A stretch of DNA of 64,000 nucleotides from Deltaproteobacteria bacterium (lineage in GTDB: Bacteria; Myxococcota_A; Polyangia; Polyangiales; Ga0077539). The first letter of the stretch is position 1. Each line of letters opens with the position of its first letter. The notes beneath the pieces are model-generated. The model saw only the letters and a list, made by a program, of their open reading frames with translations, searched no databases and was not told where the DNA came from. The position numbers and the translations under genes were made by a program. The stretch is taken from contig CANJUR010000003.1 in the NCBI GenBank assembly GCA_947477565.1, positions 141,535-205,534 on the forward strand. The letters run 5' to 3'. Shown here piece after piece: positions 31,584-39,680 of this stretch.

Positions 31584-32585
31584 TCAGCCGATAGCAATCG
31601 CCTTCGGACGGATCGAAGGTGGCACCAGCAGCGCGCTCACAGTCACATACGCCGCGCGCGTCCGACGCACACGCACGGTGGGGGTCATCGCGGGGAGATC
31701 CTTCGCCGCGCTCCACACCGCGCTCGCAAGCTGATCCCGGCAGGGAGTGATCTGGTCACGGCGGACGGCGCGCTCCAACGCCTCGTGCAGGGAGCGCGCG
31801 TTGGCGGGGCGGTGCCGTGGTTCCATCGCCAGGCAACCGTCGATCACCGCGGCAAGGTGAGCGGGAACCTCGGGCGCCACTTCGGTCAGCAAGGGGCGTG
31901 GGCTGCGCAGCCAGGCACGCGCACGCGACGCAGGGTCGGTCTCGTGGGCCCAGAGACGACGGCCGGCGAGGAGTTCCCATAGGGTGGCACCGAGGCCGTA
32001 GAGGTCGGCCCGCATGCCATGCACTCGGCCGCGCAACACCTCCGGGGCAAGGTACCCGAGCTTGCCCACGACAATGTGCGCAGGCTGTGCGCGGGGGCAG
32101 GCGAGCCAACGAGCGAGACCGAAGTCTGCGAGCAGCGCACGGCCGTCGCGCGAGAGCAGTACGTTGCCCGGCGCAATGTCCCGGTGGAGTACCCCCGTGC
32201 GGTGCGCATGCACGGCGGCGAGCGCGGCAGCAAGGTCGAGCGCGATCACTGCCCCAGCGGCAGGAGGCACCCGCTCTCCACGTAAAACCAGGGCATGCGC
32301 GTCGATCCCGTCGACCCACTCCAGGACGAGAAACGGACCGTCGTCGAGCCCGTGGTCGAGTCCCGCGGCGACGTGCGAGTGCTCTACCGTTCGCGTGACG
32401 CGAATCTCGTCAAGGAAGCGCGCCGTCGTGTCCACGGGGTCGTGCACGGTCTCCAGCACCCGCTTGATCGCTACGCGCTCGTGCTTGTGCAGGTCGGTCG
32501 CGCACCACACGCGGGCCATCGCCCCGGCGCCCACACAATACTCCAGCTGGTAACGCCTGCCGAGGATTCTGCCGGGACGGTCCAT
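31584..32585 (-). CDS. Ser/Thr protein kinase with HRDxxPxN catalytic loop
   Basis: A 333-residue Hanks-type kinase. The Gly-rich loop is VGAGAMARVW, the ATP lysine is in VAIKR, and the catalytic loop is HRDIAPGN, followed by LADFGLAR and APE (YLAPEVL). The lysine normally two residues after the catalytic Asp (HRDxKPxN) is Ala, a class of substitution familiar in myxobacterial kinases (HRDVSPxN). No C-terminal sensor domain follows; the last 50 residues are short and include a hydrophobic patch but no clear membrane helix. Probably cytoplasmic; partner unknown. Confidence 0.9.
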   Translation of the reverse strand: MDRPGRILGRRYQLEYCVGAGAMARVWCATDLHKHERVAIKRVLETVHDPVDTTARFLDEIRVTRTVEHSHVAAGLDHGLDDGPFLVLEWVDGIDAHALVLRGERVPPAAGAVIALDLAAALAAVHAHRTGVLHRDIAPGNVLLSRDGRALLADFGLARWLACPRAQPAHIVVGKLGYLAPEVLRGRVHGMRADLYGLGATLWELLAGRRLWAHETDPASRARAWLRSPRPLLTEVAPEVPAHLAAVIDGCLAMEPRHRPANARSLHEALERAVRRDQITPCRDQLASAVWSAAKDLPAMTPTVRVRRTRAAYVTVSALLVPPSIRPKAIAIG

Positions 32586-32635
32586 CTCCTCGGGCGGTTA
32601 GCCTGACGATGCACGGAACGCCAAGAAACCAGCGA

Positions 32636-34216
32636 TCAACGCAACGGTTCGATGCGCAGGCGCAGCGTCGCAGTCTGCACAGGGACGGCGCCTGCCGTGC
32701 GCACGGGCAGCGATAGTTCGGGCGTGGCCCGCGCGAGCGCGTCGGCGTCCAGGTCCGCGCTGCCGATGACCTCCTCGGTGGTCGCGTCGTCGTCGACCAC
32801 CGTGAAGCGCAGCGGCAGGTCGCGCGCCACATCGAAGGCCGACGGGAGCCAGCGGCCGAAGGTCACGTCATTGTGGTCGGCCACCACCGGCGTGCGGTCG
32901 AGTTCGCGCCGCAGCGGCACCGACGCAGTGATCACCCGCACGTCGGCCTCGCCGCCGACGAGGTCCCAGGCATGGCCGTTGGCGTTGCGCGGGGTCACCG
33001 AGACGCCCACGATCTGCACCCGCACCCGACGCGCAACAGGAGGCGTCGCGACGGCGCCAGGAACCTCCGGAGCGACGCGGTAGCGCAGTCGCGCCGGGAG
33101 GGCGCTGCCGCCGCGCGTGGAGAAGGTCAGCACCAGCGGGCACCGCCCCCCCGCGACCTGCGTCGGCAGCGTGAGGTGCCGCTCGCGCGACCCCTGCGTG
33201 AGCTCCGCGAGGGTGTCCCCGGTGGGCGCCGCAGGCGTGGCCACCGGGTCGCGGAAGCGCGCGTCGAGGTAGCGGGTCAACGGCTCGGCGCACACCGCCC
33301 GAATCACCACCCCGTCGCCCTCCTCGAGCGCCACGTCGAGCCCGAGCGATCCCTGCGATGCGTCAACCGGGCCCACCACGTCGAGGCCCCCGGGCCACAC
33401 CATCGAGCGTTGGTTTACCAGCCAGGGACCACCCTCCGACGCGGGATACGGCCGCTCCGGAACCTCACCCCGCTGCAGCGCGCCCACCATGAAGTCCACC
33501 TGGTGACGCTCCAACCCGATGGTCATGGTGAAGCCCGCGCCGAGCCGGTCGCGAAGCTGCGTCGAACCAAGCTCCGCAGCCTGCGTGCGGGCGCGATCGC
33601 TCACCGAAGTTCCCGTCACCGCGGCCACGCCGCCGAGCACCGACGCGAAGAACCCCTGGGCCTCAACGTTGACCATCCCCCGAGGCGTAATCGTGGCCTG
33701 CACCCCCGAGGCGGGCGTCATCCAAAGCGAAGCCACCCGGCGCGCGCGGTCGTAGCCGACAGTCACGTCCGCGCCGAGCGAGGCGCTCGCGTCGAAGAGC
33801 AAGTACTGCCGCACGCGAAACCCATCCGCCTCGCGGTCGATCCACGTCCAGCCCGAGCCGCCGATGGACAACTCCATCCGGTCGCCCACCGTGCGCGCCT
33901 CGCAGCGACGGATCCACCAGCGGCCCACCGAGGCCGTCGCGCCCGCCGCCGGACCGCGCGCATCGCTCTCGCCAGGCAGCCCCACAAACGATCCCAATAA
34001 CTTCGGGCAAAGCTGCGGCGAGAGGGCTTCGGTCACCATCGCGCGAAGCTCGGCGTCAGGGCTCACCGCGGTACCGCCGCTCGTAGGCGCGCCCGCGGTC
34101 GGCGCAAGGTTGGTCGGTGTCGCCGCCCCGACCCCTCCGCCACCGCCGCCCATCAGGCCGCAGCCTGCCGTCATCCACGCCAGCACGATCGACTGTTTCC
34201 ACACGCGTTTGTTCAT
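32636..34216 (-). CDS. Large lipoprotein with a C-terminal C2-like domain
   Basis: A 526-residue exported lipoprotein. The ATG at 34216 gives a signal peptide ending in the lipobox TAGC (about residue 19), then a Gly run and a Pro/Thr/Gly linker. The body has no recognised catalytic motif. The last 130 residues (VRVQIVGVSVTPRNANG, a WLPSAFD strand, LRFTVVDDD then IGSADLD) resemble a C2-type beta sandwich, which could bind membranes or Ca2+. It is divergent from imuA; the LexA-type box lies between them, so it might also respond to DNA damage. Confidence 0.7.
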   Translation of the reverse strand: MNKRVWKQSIVLAWMTAGCGLMGGGGGGVGAATPTNLAPTAGAPTSGGTAVSPDAELRAMVTEALSPQLCPKLLGSFVGLPGESDARGPAAGATASVGRWWIRRCEARTVGDRMELSIGGSGWTWIDREADGFRVRQYLLFDASASLGADVTVGYDRARRVASLWMTPASGVQATITPRGMVNVEAQGFFASVLGGVAAVTGTSVSDRARTQAAELGSTQLRDRLGAGFTMTIGLERHQVDFMVGALQRGEVPERPYPASEGGPWLVNQRSMVWPGGLDVVGPVDASQGSLGLDVALEEGDGVVIRAVCAEPLTRYLDARFRDPVATPAAPTGDTLAELTQGSRERHLTLPTQVAGGRCPLVLTFSTRGGSALPARLRYRVAPEVPGAVATPPVARRVRVQIVGVSVTPRNANGHAWDLVGGEADVRVITASVPLRRELDRTPVVADHNDVTFGRWLPSAFDVARDLPLRFTVVDDDATTEEVIGSADLDADALARATPELSLPVRTAGAVPVQTATLRLRIEPLR

Positions 34217-34276
34217 CGGGGAGGGCGGTTCTACCCCAAGCGCAGCGATCGTTCGCGTACGGAAGCGTTGGCGACG

Positions 34277-34288
34277 GAACATATGTTC
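34277..34288. promoter_or_regulatory. LexA-type SOS box (GAAC-N4-GTTC)
   Basis: A perfect 12-bp palindrome, GAACATATGTTC, lies 29 bases before the imuA ATG and 61 bases before the divergent lipoprotein start. GAAC-N4-GTTC is the LexA operator of Gram-positive bacteria and several other lineages, and imuA-imuB cassettes are classic SOS genes, so LexA repression is the natural reading. Confidence 0.7.
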
Positions 34289-34316
34289 AGTACCCTCTGC
34301 AGCAACTCACACCGCC

Positions 34317-35048
34317 ATGTCGTCTGCCGCCGTCGATCTCCGCCTCGCTGCCGCCCGCAAGGTGCTCTCGGAGACCTCGCAGCACCTCGGCGTCATCGTC
34401 CCGGGGCCGCACACCCCCGGTGGACGAACCCGTCCGAGGGTGGTGCCCACAGGCATCGCCCCGCTCGACCGCACCCTCGACGGTGGCTTACCCCGCGGGC
34501 GCATCAGCGAACTCTCCGGCGCGCGCTCCTCCGGGCGCATGGCCGTCACCCTGCACCTGCTCGCACACGCCTCCGCGACCGGTGAACCCGTGGCCCTCAT
34601 CGACGTCGCCGATGCACTCGAACCCGAGGAACTCTCCGCCGACGAACGCGAACGACTGCTCTGGGTGCGCCCCGCGGACCTCCACGCCGCGCTCCGCTGC
34701 ACCGATCTCATCCTCGATGGCGGCGGATTCGCCCTGGTCGCCCTCTATCTCGTGGGCGCGCCGACCTCGAAGGTGCTCGCCCGGGGGGTTCCGGCCTCTG
34801 CGTGGGCGCGGCTCGCACAGCGCGCCGGAAGCGCCAACGCCGCCCTCCTGGTGGTGACCGACAGCGACCCGCGTTTTCGCCCCGGCGCCTTCGCCTCGGT
34901 GGGACTCACCGTGCAACGCCGACGCGCCCTCTGGATCGGCGGCGCCCCCCTGCTCGACGGCGTGGAAGCCGAACTCATGGTGCGACGACTGCGCGGCGGA
35001 ACAACCCCCGCGGAGGGCTTCCGCTGGGGAGCCCCGGCGACGCCGTGA
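34317..35048 (+). CDS. imuA: ImuA/SulA-like RecA-related protein of the mutasome
   Basis: A 243-residue RecA-fold protein that works with ImuB and DnaE2 in translesion synthesis. The fold starts with VPTGIAPLDRTLDGGLPRG, then a SGARSSGRMAVTLHLLA segment standing in for Walker A, and VALIDVADALEP. The last third carries the strands LLVVTDSDP and RRALWIGG. Walker A lacks a normal GKT, as in ImuA proteins. The ATG at 34317 is chosen from the family pattern and the LexA box just upstream. Its stop overlaps the imuB GTG (GTGA). Confidence 0.8.
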   Translation: MSSAAVDLRLAAARKVLSETSQHLGVIVPGPHTPGGRTRPRVVPTGIAPLDRTLDGGLPRGRISELSGARSSGRMAVTLHLLAHASATGEPVALIDVADALEPEELSADERERLLWVRPADLHAALRCTDLILDGGGFALVALYLVGAPTSKVLARGVPASAWARLAQRAGSANAALLVVTDSDPRFRPGAFASVGLTVQRRRALWIGGAPLLDGVEAELMVRRLRGGTTPAEGFRWGAPATP

Positions 35049-36553
35049 GCCCGACTCGAGTGGCGTTCGTGCGCGTCCATGACCTCGCCCTCGCGTCGCT
35101 CCTGCGGGTCGAGCCCGAACTCGCACTGCATGCCCTCGCGGTGCTCGACGTGGCGCCCGACCTCGCGCGCGGCGACGCCCTGCCACCAGGGTACGGCGCG
35201 GCCCGGGTGATCGCCTGCACCGCCGCAGCGCGCGCGCTCGGTGTGGCCGTCGGTCAACGGGGACACCAGGCCCGCGCCATCGCCCCAGACCTGCGGCTGC
35301 GCGGCGTCTCCGATGAGTTGTTGCGGCGAGCACGCGCTGCGCTGCTCGATGCCGTAGCGACCATCGGAGCCCGACTCGCACCCGCACCCTCCGGAGTCTG
35401 GGTCGATGCAGCAGAACTCTCCGGGATGTACGACAGCGAAGCCAGCCTCGGGGCGGCGCTCACCGAGGCTCCGCGACGAGTGGGCCTGCCGGTCTCCGTG
35501 GGCATCGCTGGCAACCTCGGCGTGGCTGCAGTGGCGGCGCGACGCGAGGGCGTAACGGTGATTCCCGCCGGGGAGGAGGGGCGTTACCTCGGTCCGCTGG
35601 GCCTGGAGGCGCTGCCCCTCTCCGAGGCGCTGCGGGCCGAACTGCGGCGCTTCGGCATCACCCGGGTCGCCGAACTCGCGCAGCTGCCCCTCGACGCCGC
35701 GGGGCTGCGGCTCGGCGAGGAGGCCGCCCGCGCAGTGCGACTCGCGCGAGGCGAAGACGACCGGCCGCTCGTCCCGCACGCGCTGCCAATGCGCTTCGAG
35801 GAGGGCGTAGACCTCGAGTGGGAAGTGCAAACCGTCGAGCCGCTGCTCTTCGTCACCCGCCGCGTGCTCGATGCGCTCGTGGCGCGGCTGACCTGTCGGG
35901 GCCTCGGCGTCAGCGGAATGGTGCTCTCTCTCGACCTCGTCACCCGCGTCACCGACGAGCGCGCGCTCCCGCTCGCGACGCCCACGCGCGACGTCCCCAC
36001 GCTCTTCGCCCTCGTGCGCGCCGCGCTGGAGAAACAGAGCCCACCAGACGCCGTGCGCGCACTGCGCATCACTGCGCTCCCGCGGCCCCTGCGCGCCACA
36101 CAACTGGGGCTCTTCGACCCGCCCGGCCCGACGCCAGACCGTCTCGCGCTCACGCTCGCACGGCTCGCAGCGCTGGTGGGCGACGACCGCGTGGGGGCCC
36201 CGTCAGCCCCGGACACGCACCGCCCGCACGCCGCCGCAGTGACGCCCTTCGACCCGCCGCGCACGCCGCGCACGCCCGCTGGAGCCGAAGCACGCCCGCT
36301 GGCCCTGCACGTCTACCGCCCGCCGCGAGACATCGAGGTAGTTCTCGGGGAGCGCGGCCCGGTGGAGGTGCGCTCCAGCGAGGTGCGAGGGCGCGTGGTG
36401 GCGTGCAGCGGACCGTGGCGCGTGGCGGGCGCGTGGTGGGCAGAGACCTACGCGCACGAGGGCTACGACATCGAACTGGAAGACGGTGGGCTTTATCTGA
36501 TCGCCTATGATCCGCTGGATGCGCGTTGGCGGATGGATGGGGCGTACGAGTAG
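35045..36553 (+). CDS. imuB: ImuB, catalytically dead Y-family polymerase adaptor
   Basis: A 502-residue Y-family-like protein that joins DnaE2, ImuA and the sliding clamp. It has the palm/thumb region (GYGAARVIACTAAARALGV; VSVGIAGNLGVAAVAA). The catalytic acidic residues are missing: the position of the SIDE motif reads VWVDAAEL (119-125). A beta-clamp box QLGLF is at 353-357. The C-terminal segment (PLALHVYRPP to AGAWWAETY and DIELEDGGLYLIAYD) matches the ImuB tail. The GTG start overlaps the imuA stop. dnaE2 is not adjacent; it lies at 51638. Confidence 0.9.
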   Translation: MSPTRVAFVRVHDLALASLLRVEPELALHALAVLDVAPDLARGDALPPGYGAARVIACTAAARALGVAVGQRGHQARAIAPDLRLRGVSDELLRRARAALLDAVATIGARLAPAPSGVWVDAAELSGMYDSEASLGAALTEAPRRVGLPVSVGIAGNLGVAAVAARREGVTVIPAGEEGRYLGPLGLEALPLSEALRAELRRFGITRVAELAQLPLDAAGLRLGEEAARAVRLARGEDDRPLVPHALPMRFEEGVDLEWEVQTVEPLLFVTRRVLDALVARLTCRGLGVSGMVLSLDLVTRVTDERALPLATPTRDVPTLFALVRAALEKQSPPDAVRALRITALPRPLRATQLGLFDPPGPTPDRLALTLARLAALVGDDRVGAPSAPDTHRPHAAAVTPFDPPRTPRTPAGAEARPLALHVYRPPRDIEVVLGERGPVEVRSSEVRGRVVACSGPWRVAGAWWAETYAHEGYDIELEDGGLYLIAYDPLDARWRMDGAYE

Positions 36554-36628
36554 CGTCGGCCGCGCGCGTGTCGAGGAGTGGGCAACGCCGATCGGCACGG
36601 CGTACCGTGACCACGAAGAGGAACTACG

Positions 36629-37405
36629 ATGACCGAGTCGGTCGAACGCGCGCAGTCTGAGGAAAAGTCGGAAAGATCCGTGCCCGCGTCCGAGGAGCCG
36701 ATCCCGATGGGGTCGCTCGCGGACCTGATCGAGGTCGCCGCGAGCCCCGATCGCGTGAGCGACCGGGTGATGCCGACGAGCCCGACCAGTGCACGGCTGC
36801 CGACCGGTCTGATGTTCATCGAGACCCAGCAGATGGGGGAAGAGTTCGATGTACTGCGGCAGCAGGAGGTGATGCCGTCGCTGACTCCGATGCCCGCATG
36901 GTCGCCCCAGCCCGACGCGAGCGCTGAGCCCGAAGCGAACGTGTCGCTCGTCGTCCCCGTGGCGTCCTCGCCCGCGGCGGCAGTGGCGGCCGCGCCCGCG
37001 GCGGACATCACCATGGCGACCATCGAGGGCCTGGTGAGCCAAAACCAATGGGGGAAGGTCTGCGCGCTCCTCGGGGCGCCGGAGCACCAGGGCCGGCTGC
37101 CCGTGGGAATGGCGTTCATCTATGCGGTGGCGCTGAACGAACTACGAGTGCCCGGTGGCCAGGTCGATCAGCGCGCGCCGGACATCGAGAAGATCATGCG
37201 GCGCTGCCTCGGCGTGATGCTCGGCGCCGACACCAAGGGGCCGCTCGCGCAGATCATCGCCAAGCGGCTGATGCGACGAAGCTGGCGCTCGACCCCGGCG
37301 CCCCCGACCCGCACGTCGGTGCTGCTCATCATCGCCGCACTCATGCTCGGGAGCTTCATCGGGTTCCTGATCGGCCCGGGTCACGACTGGTTCAAGAACA
37401 TGTGA
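36629..37405 (+). CDS. Tail-anchored hypothetical protein
   Basis: A 258-residue protein with an acidic, Ser/Pro-rich N-terminal half (to about 125), a compact middle (about 130-215, TMATIEGLVSQNQWGKVCALL), and a C-terminal transmembrane helix (about 230-249, VLLIIAALMLGSFIGFLIG) ending near the tip. This topology puts the bulk in the cytoplasm. GAGG precedes the ATG by 8 bases. No family is recognised. Its 3' end overlaps that of the convergent BrxD-like ATPase by 25 bp. Confidence 0.7.
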   Translation: MTESVERAQSEEKSERSVPASEEPIPMGSLADLIEVAASPDRVSDRVMPTSPTSARLPTGLMFIETQQMGEEFDVLRQQEVMPSLTPMPAWSPQPDASAEPEANVSLVVPVASSPAAAVAAAPAADITMATIEGLVSQNQWGKVCALLGAPEHQGRLPVGMAFIYAVALNELRVPGGQVDQRAPDIEKIMRRCLGVMLGADTKGPLAQIIAKRLMRRSWRSTPAPPTRTSVLLIIAALMLGSFIGFLIGPGHDWFKNM

Positions 37406-39456
37406 GCCGTCGGCGCCGCGCCGGACCGCCACCACAATCCCTCCAGCCGATCGATCACCCTTCGCACAAGCTCCCGCGGCGTCGCAGCGTCGGCGAGGGC
37501 GCCCGTCACCCAGGACGCCCAGCGCGGGTCGTCCACCTCGCCGCGCACCCGGGCGTGCGTCGCACGCACCCGAAACGCCAGCACCACCCGCTGTGATGCG
37601 TCGAGCTCCGGCACCTCCACCGGGCGCGTCCACGTGATGCGCCGGCGCAGCATCGCAGCGTCCTCCGTGGGCAGTACCGTGCGCTGCTCGGTCACGTCCG
37701 CGAGAAGCTCGCCCGCCTCCTGGCGCAGCGACGTGAGCGCGTCCGGCGTGATCGCCAGAACCACGCACGACCCCGGCAGCGTGCCGCCGCAATAGAACGA
37801 CAGCGACCGCAACGCCGCGCGGCGCTGCGCAGACGAGAGGCCGCGGTAGAGGTTCTCGGCCTCGTCGATGAGAATCATCGGGCCACGGCAGTCATCCATG
37901 CGGGCGAGAAGCTCCAGCCAGAGCTGGAGGCGCTGGTAGGCGTCCTTGCGGTAGGCCGAGGTTCCGACGCGTGCAGCGAGGTCCGACGCGCCGAGAAAGC
38001 TCTCCAGCGCCACCCCGGCGCCGGCGTGACGCGACGCGCGGGAGAGCGCCTTGCGGGCGGCGATGGCGGCGTCGCCGGTGGTCGTCGTCGCGATGTCCTC
38101 GAGGGCGGCGAGCAGGTCGTAGACGCCGACGGCGGAGCGGGTCCAGGCGACGAGGCGGTCGAGCGCGCTCGGGGCCCCGGGCAACGGAAGAACCGCCTGG
38201 TCGAGCATGCGACGGAGGTGGCGCTGCGGGTTGCCGAGGTCGGCGTCGAGGTGCTCCATCGCGAGGCGAAACACCGGACGCCGCTCGGCCAGGGCGCGCG
38301 CCGTGAGGTGCATCAACAAGTGCGACTTCCCCGCGCCGTAGACGCCGGTCACCAGCGCGAAGACCGAACTCTCCAGAGCGGCGTGGTGGAAGAGTTCGGT
38401 GATGGTCGCGTCGATGCGCTCGTGGCCGACGCTCATGGAGACCTCCGGGTCCGCCGGAGGGAGGCCGTGCGAGGCGCGCATCACGGCGCGAAGCGCAGAC
38501 GCCGCCGCGGGAGACGGGGCGCGCACCGTCGGGAGCACGCCGCCCGGATCCCAGTCGCCGATGGGGGAGAGATCGACGAGGGCGCGGTGGGGCGGGGGGA
38601 AGGTTCCCTCGAAGGTGGACGTGACGAGGATGCGCGTGGCGAGGGGACGGAAAGCCGTGATGGCGCGCGGTCCGTCGAAGAGAGCGGCGGTGCCGGAGAC
38701 CCAGAGTTGCGCGGCGACGAGACCCCGGCCGCCGTCGGCGTTGTCCACGAGTTCGCGGAGCACCGTGAAGCTGCCGTCGCGGCGCGCCGGGGAGAGCCGC
38801 GTGAGCACCTCGCCGCCCTCGAAGACCATCAACAAGCCGTGGTGCCCGAGCGCGCGCAACAGACGGGTGAACTCGCCGAGAGCGCGACGCGCGGTGATGG
38901 ACGTGAGCGAGGTGAGGGCGGTGACGCGGCCCTCCACGCGGACAAGTTCGGTGCCCGAGAGCCACGCATCGAGACGCGCAGCGACGCGGACCGGACGAGG
39001 GCCGGCGTCGAGGTACTCGCGCGACAAGACGGAGAGATCCCCGGCGGCGCCGACGCGGGCGGCAGCGCGGTCGAAGGCAACAACCGCTGCGGCGGAGGAA
39101 GGATGCGCGGCGGCGAAGCGGTCGAGCACGGCGGACCAGCCACGGGCGCGAGAGGAAGCGCCGGGCGCGCGAAGGGAGAGCAGGAGGTTGCGGACGAGGC
39201 CGTCGAGGGTGTCGAAGGCGCGCTCCTCGAGGACGCTCACGCGGGCGACGGCGAAGCCGCGGGTGAGGGCGGCCTCGCCGAGCTGATCGAAGAACGCCGC
39301 GGCGGTGGACGGGCGGCGCGCGCGGGCGAAGAGCACCTCCGCGGCGTCGGCCACGGCGACGTCTTCGAGTCCCTGAAGGGCCGCGCGGATGAGCGCCTGC
39401 TGCCACAGCACCTCGCGCGGGGCGGGTTGGTCGGGCGGCAGGTCGGGGGCGTCCAC
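37381..39456 (-). CDS. BrxD-like (DUF2791) tandem P-loop ATPase
   Basis: A 691-residue protein made of two related halves. The second half has an intact NTPase: Walker A GVYGAGKSH (371-379) and Walker B MILIDEAEN (527-535), then a long loop ending in a VVLAITPD strand, the pattern of DUF2791/BREX ATP-binding proteins such as BrxD. The first half follows the same plan but lacks both motifs: Walker A is RPSTAAAFF (48-56) and Walker B is LLMVFEGGE (208-216), so it looks like a pseudo-ATPase. No other BREX gene is nearby. The GTG at 39456 is chosen because the open frame upstream is only the minisatellite and a basic leader. Confidence 0.78.
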   Translation of the reverse strand: MDAPDLPPDQPAPREVLWQQALIRAALQGLEDVAVADAAEVLFARARRPSTAAAFFDQLGEAALTRGFAVARVSVLEERAFDTLDGLVRNLLLSLRAPGASSRARGWSAVLDRFAAAHPSSAAAVVAFDRAAARVGAAGDLSVLSREYLDAGPRPVRVAARLDAWLSGTELVRVEGRVTALTSLTSITARRALGEFTRLLRALGHHGLLMVFEGGEVLTRLSPARRDGSFTVLRELVDNADGGRGLVAAQLWVSGTAALFDGPRAITAFRPLATRILVTSTFEGTFPPPHRALVDLSPIGDWDPGGVLPTVRAPSPAAASALRAVMRASHGLPPADPEVSMSVGHERIDATITELFHHAALESSVFALVTGVYGAGKSHLLMHLTARALAERRPVFRLAMEHLDADLGNPQRHLRRMLDQAVLPLPGAPSALDRLVAWTRSAVGVYDLLAALEDIATTTTGDAAIAARKALSRASRHAGAGVALESFLGASDLAARVGTSAYRKDAYQRLQLWLELLARMDDCRGPMILIDEAENLYRGLSSAQRRAALRSLSFYCGGTLPGSCVVLAITPDALTSLRQEAGELLADVTEQRTVLPTEDAAMLRRRITWTRPVEVPELDASQRVVLAFRVRATHARVRGEVDDPRWASWVTGALADAATPRELVRRVIDRLEGLWWRSGAAPTAHMFLNQS

Positions 39457-39517
39457 GGGCGCGGAGTGTATGCGCGATCCGCGACGACGATGGAGAGAGC
39501 GGCAGGAGACGGGGGGA

Positions 39518-39660
39518 GGGAGCGCCTCCGAGACACGGGGGAGCGCCACCGAGACACGGGGGAGCGCGTGCGAGATACGGGGGAGCGCGTGCGAGACACG
39601 GGGGAGCGCGTGCGAGACACGGGGGAGCGCGTGCGAGACGCGGGGGAGCGCGTGCGAGAC
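39518..39660. repeat. 21-bp minisatellite, about 6.8 tandem copies
   Basis: The unit GGGAGCGCGTGCGAGACACGG repeats from 39518 with starts 21 bases apart (39518, 39539, 39560, 39581, 39602, 39623, 39644); the first three copies differ slightly and the last is cut short. It lies in the 224-bp region between the divergent ATPase (start 39456) and the membrane protein (start 39681), so it is probably not translated. Copy number could vary and affect expression of either gene. Confidence 0.9.
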
Positions 39661-39680
39661 AGTCGCGTAGGATTCGCCCG

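Noticed and set aside
37381..39456. A complete BREX defence system
   Set aside because: Only a BrxD-like ATPase is present; no methylase, PglZ phosphatase or other BREX genes nearby.
39518..39660. CRISPR array
   Set aside because: The copies are directly adjacent without unique spacers, so it is a minisatellite.
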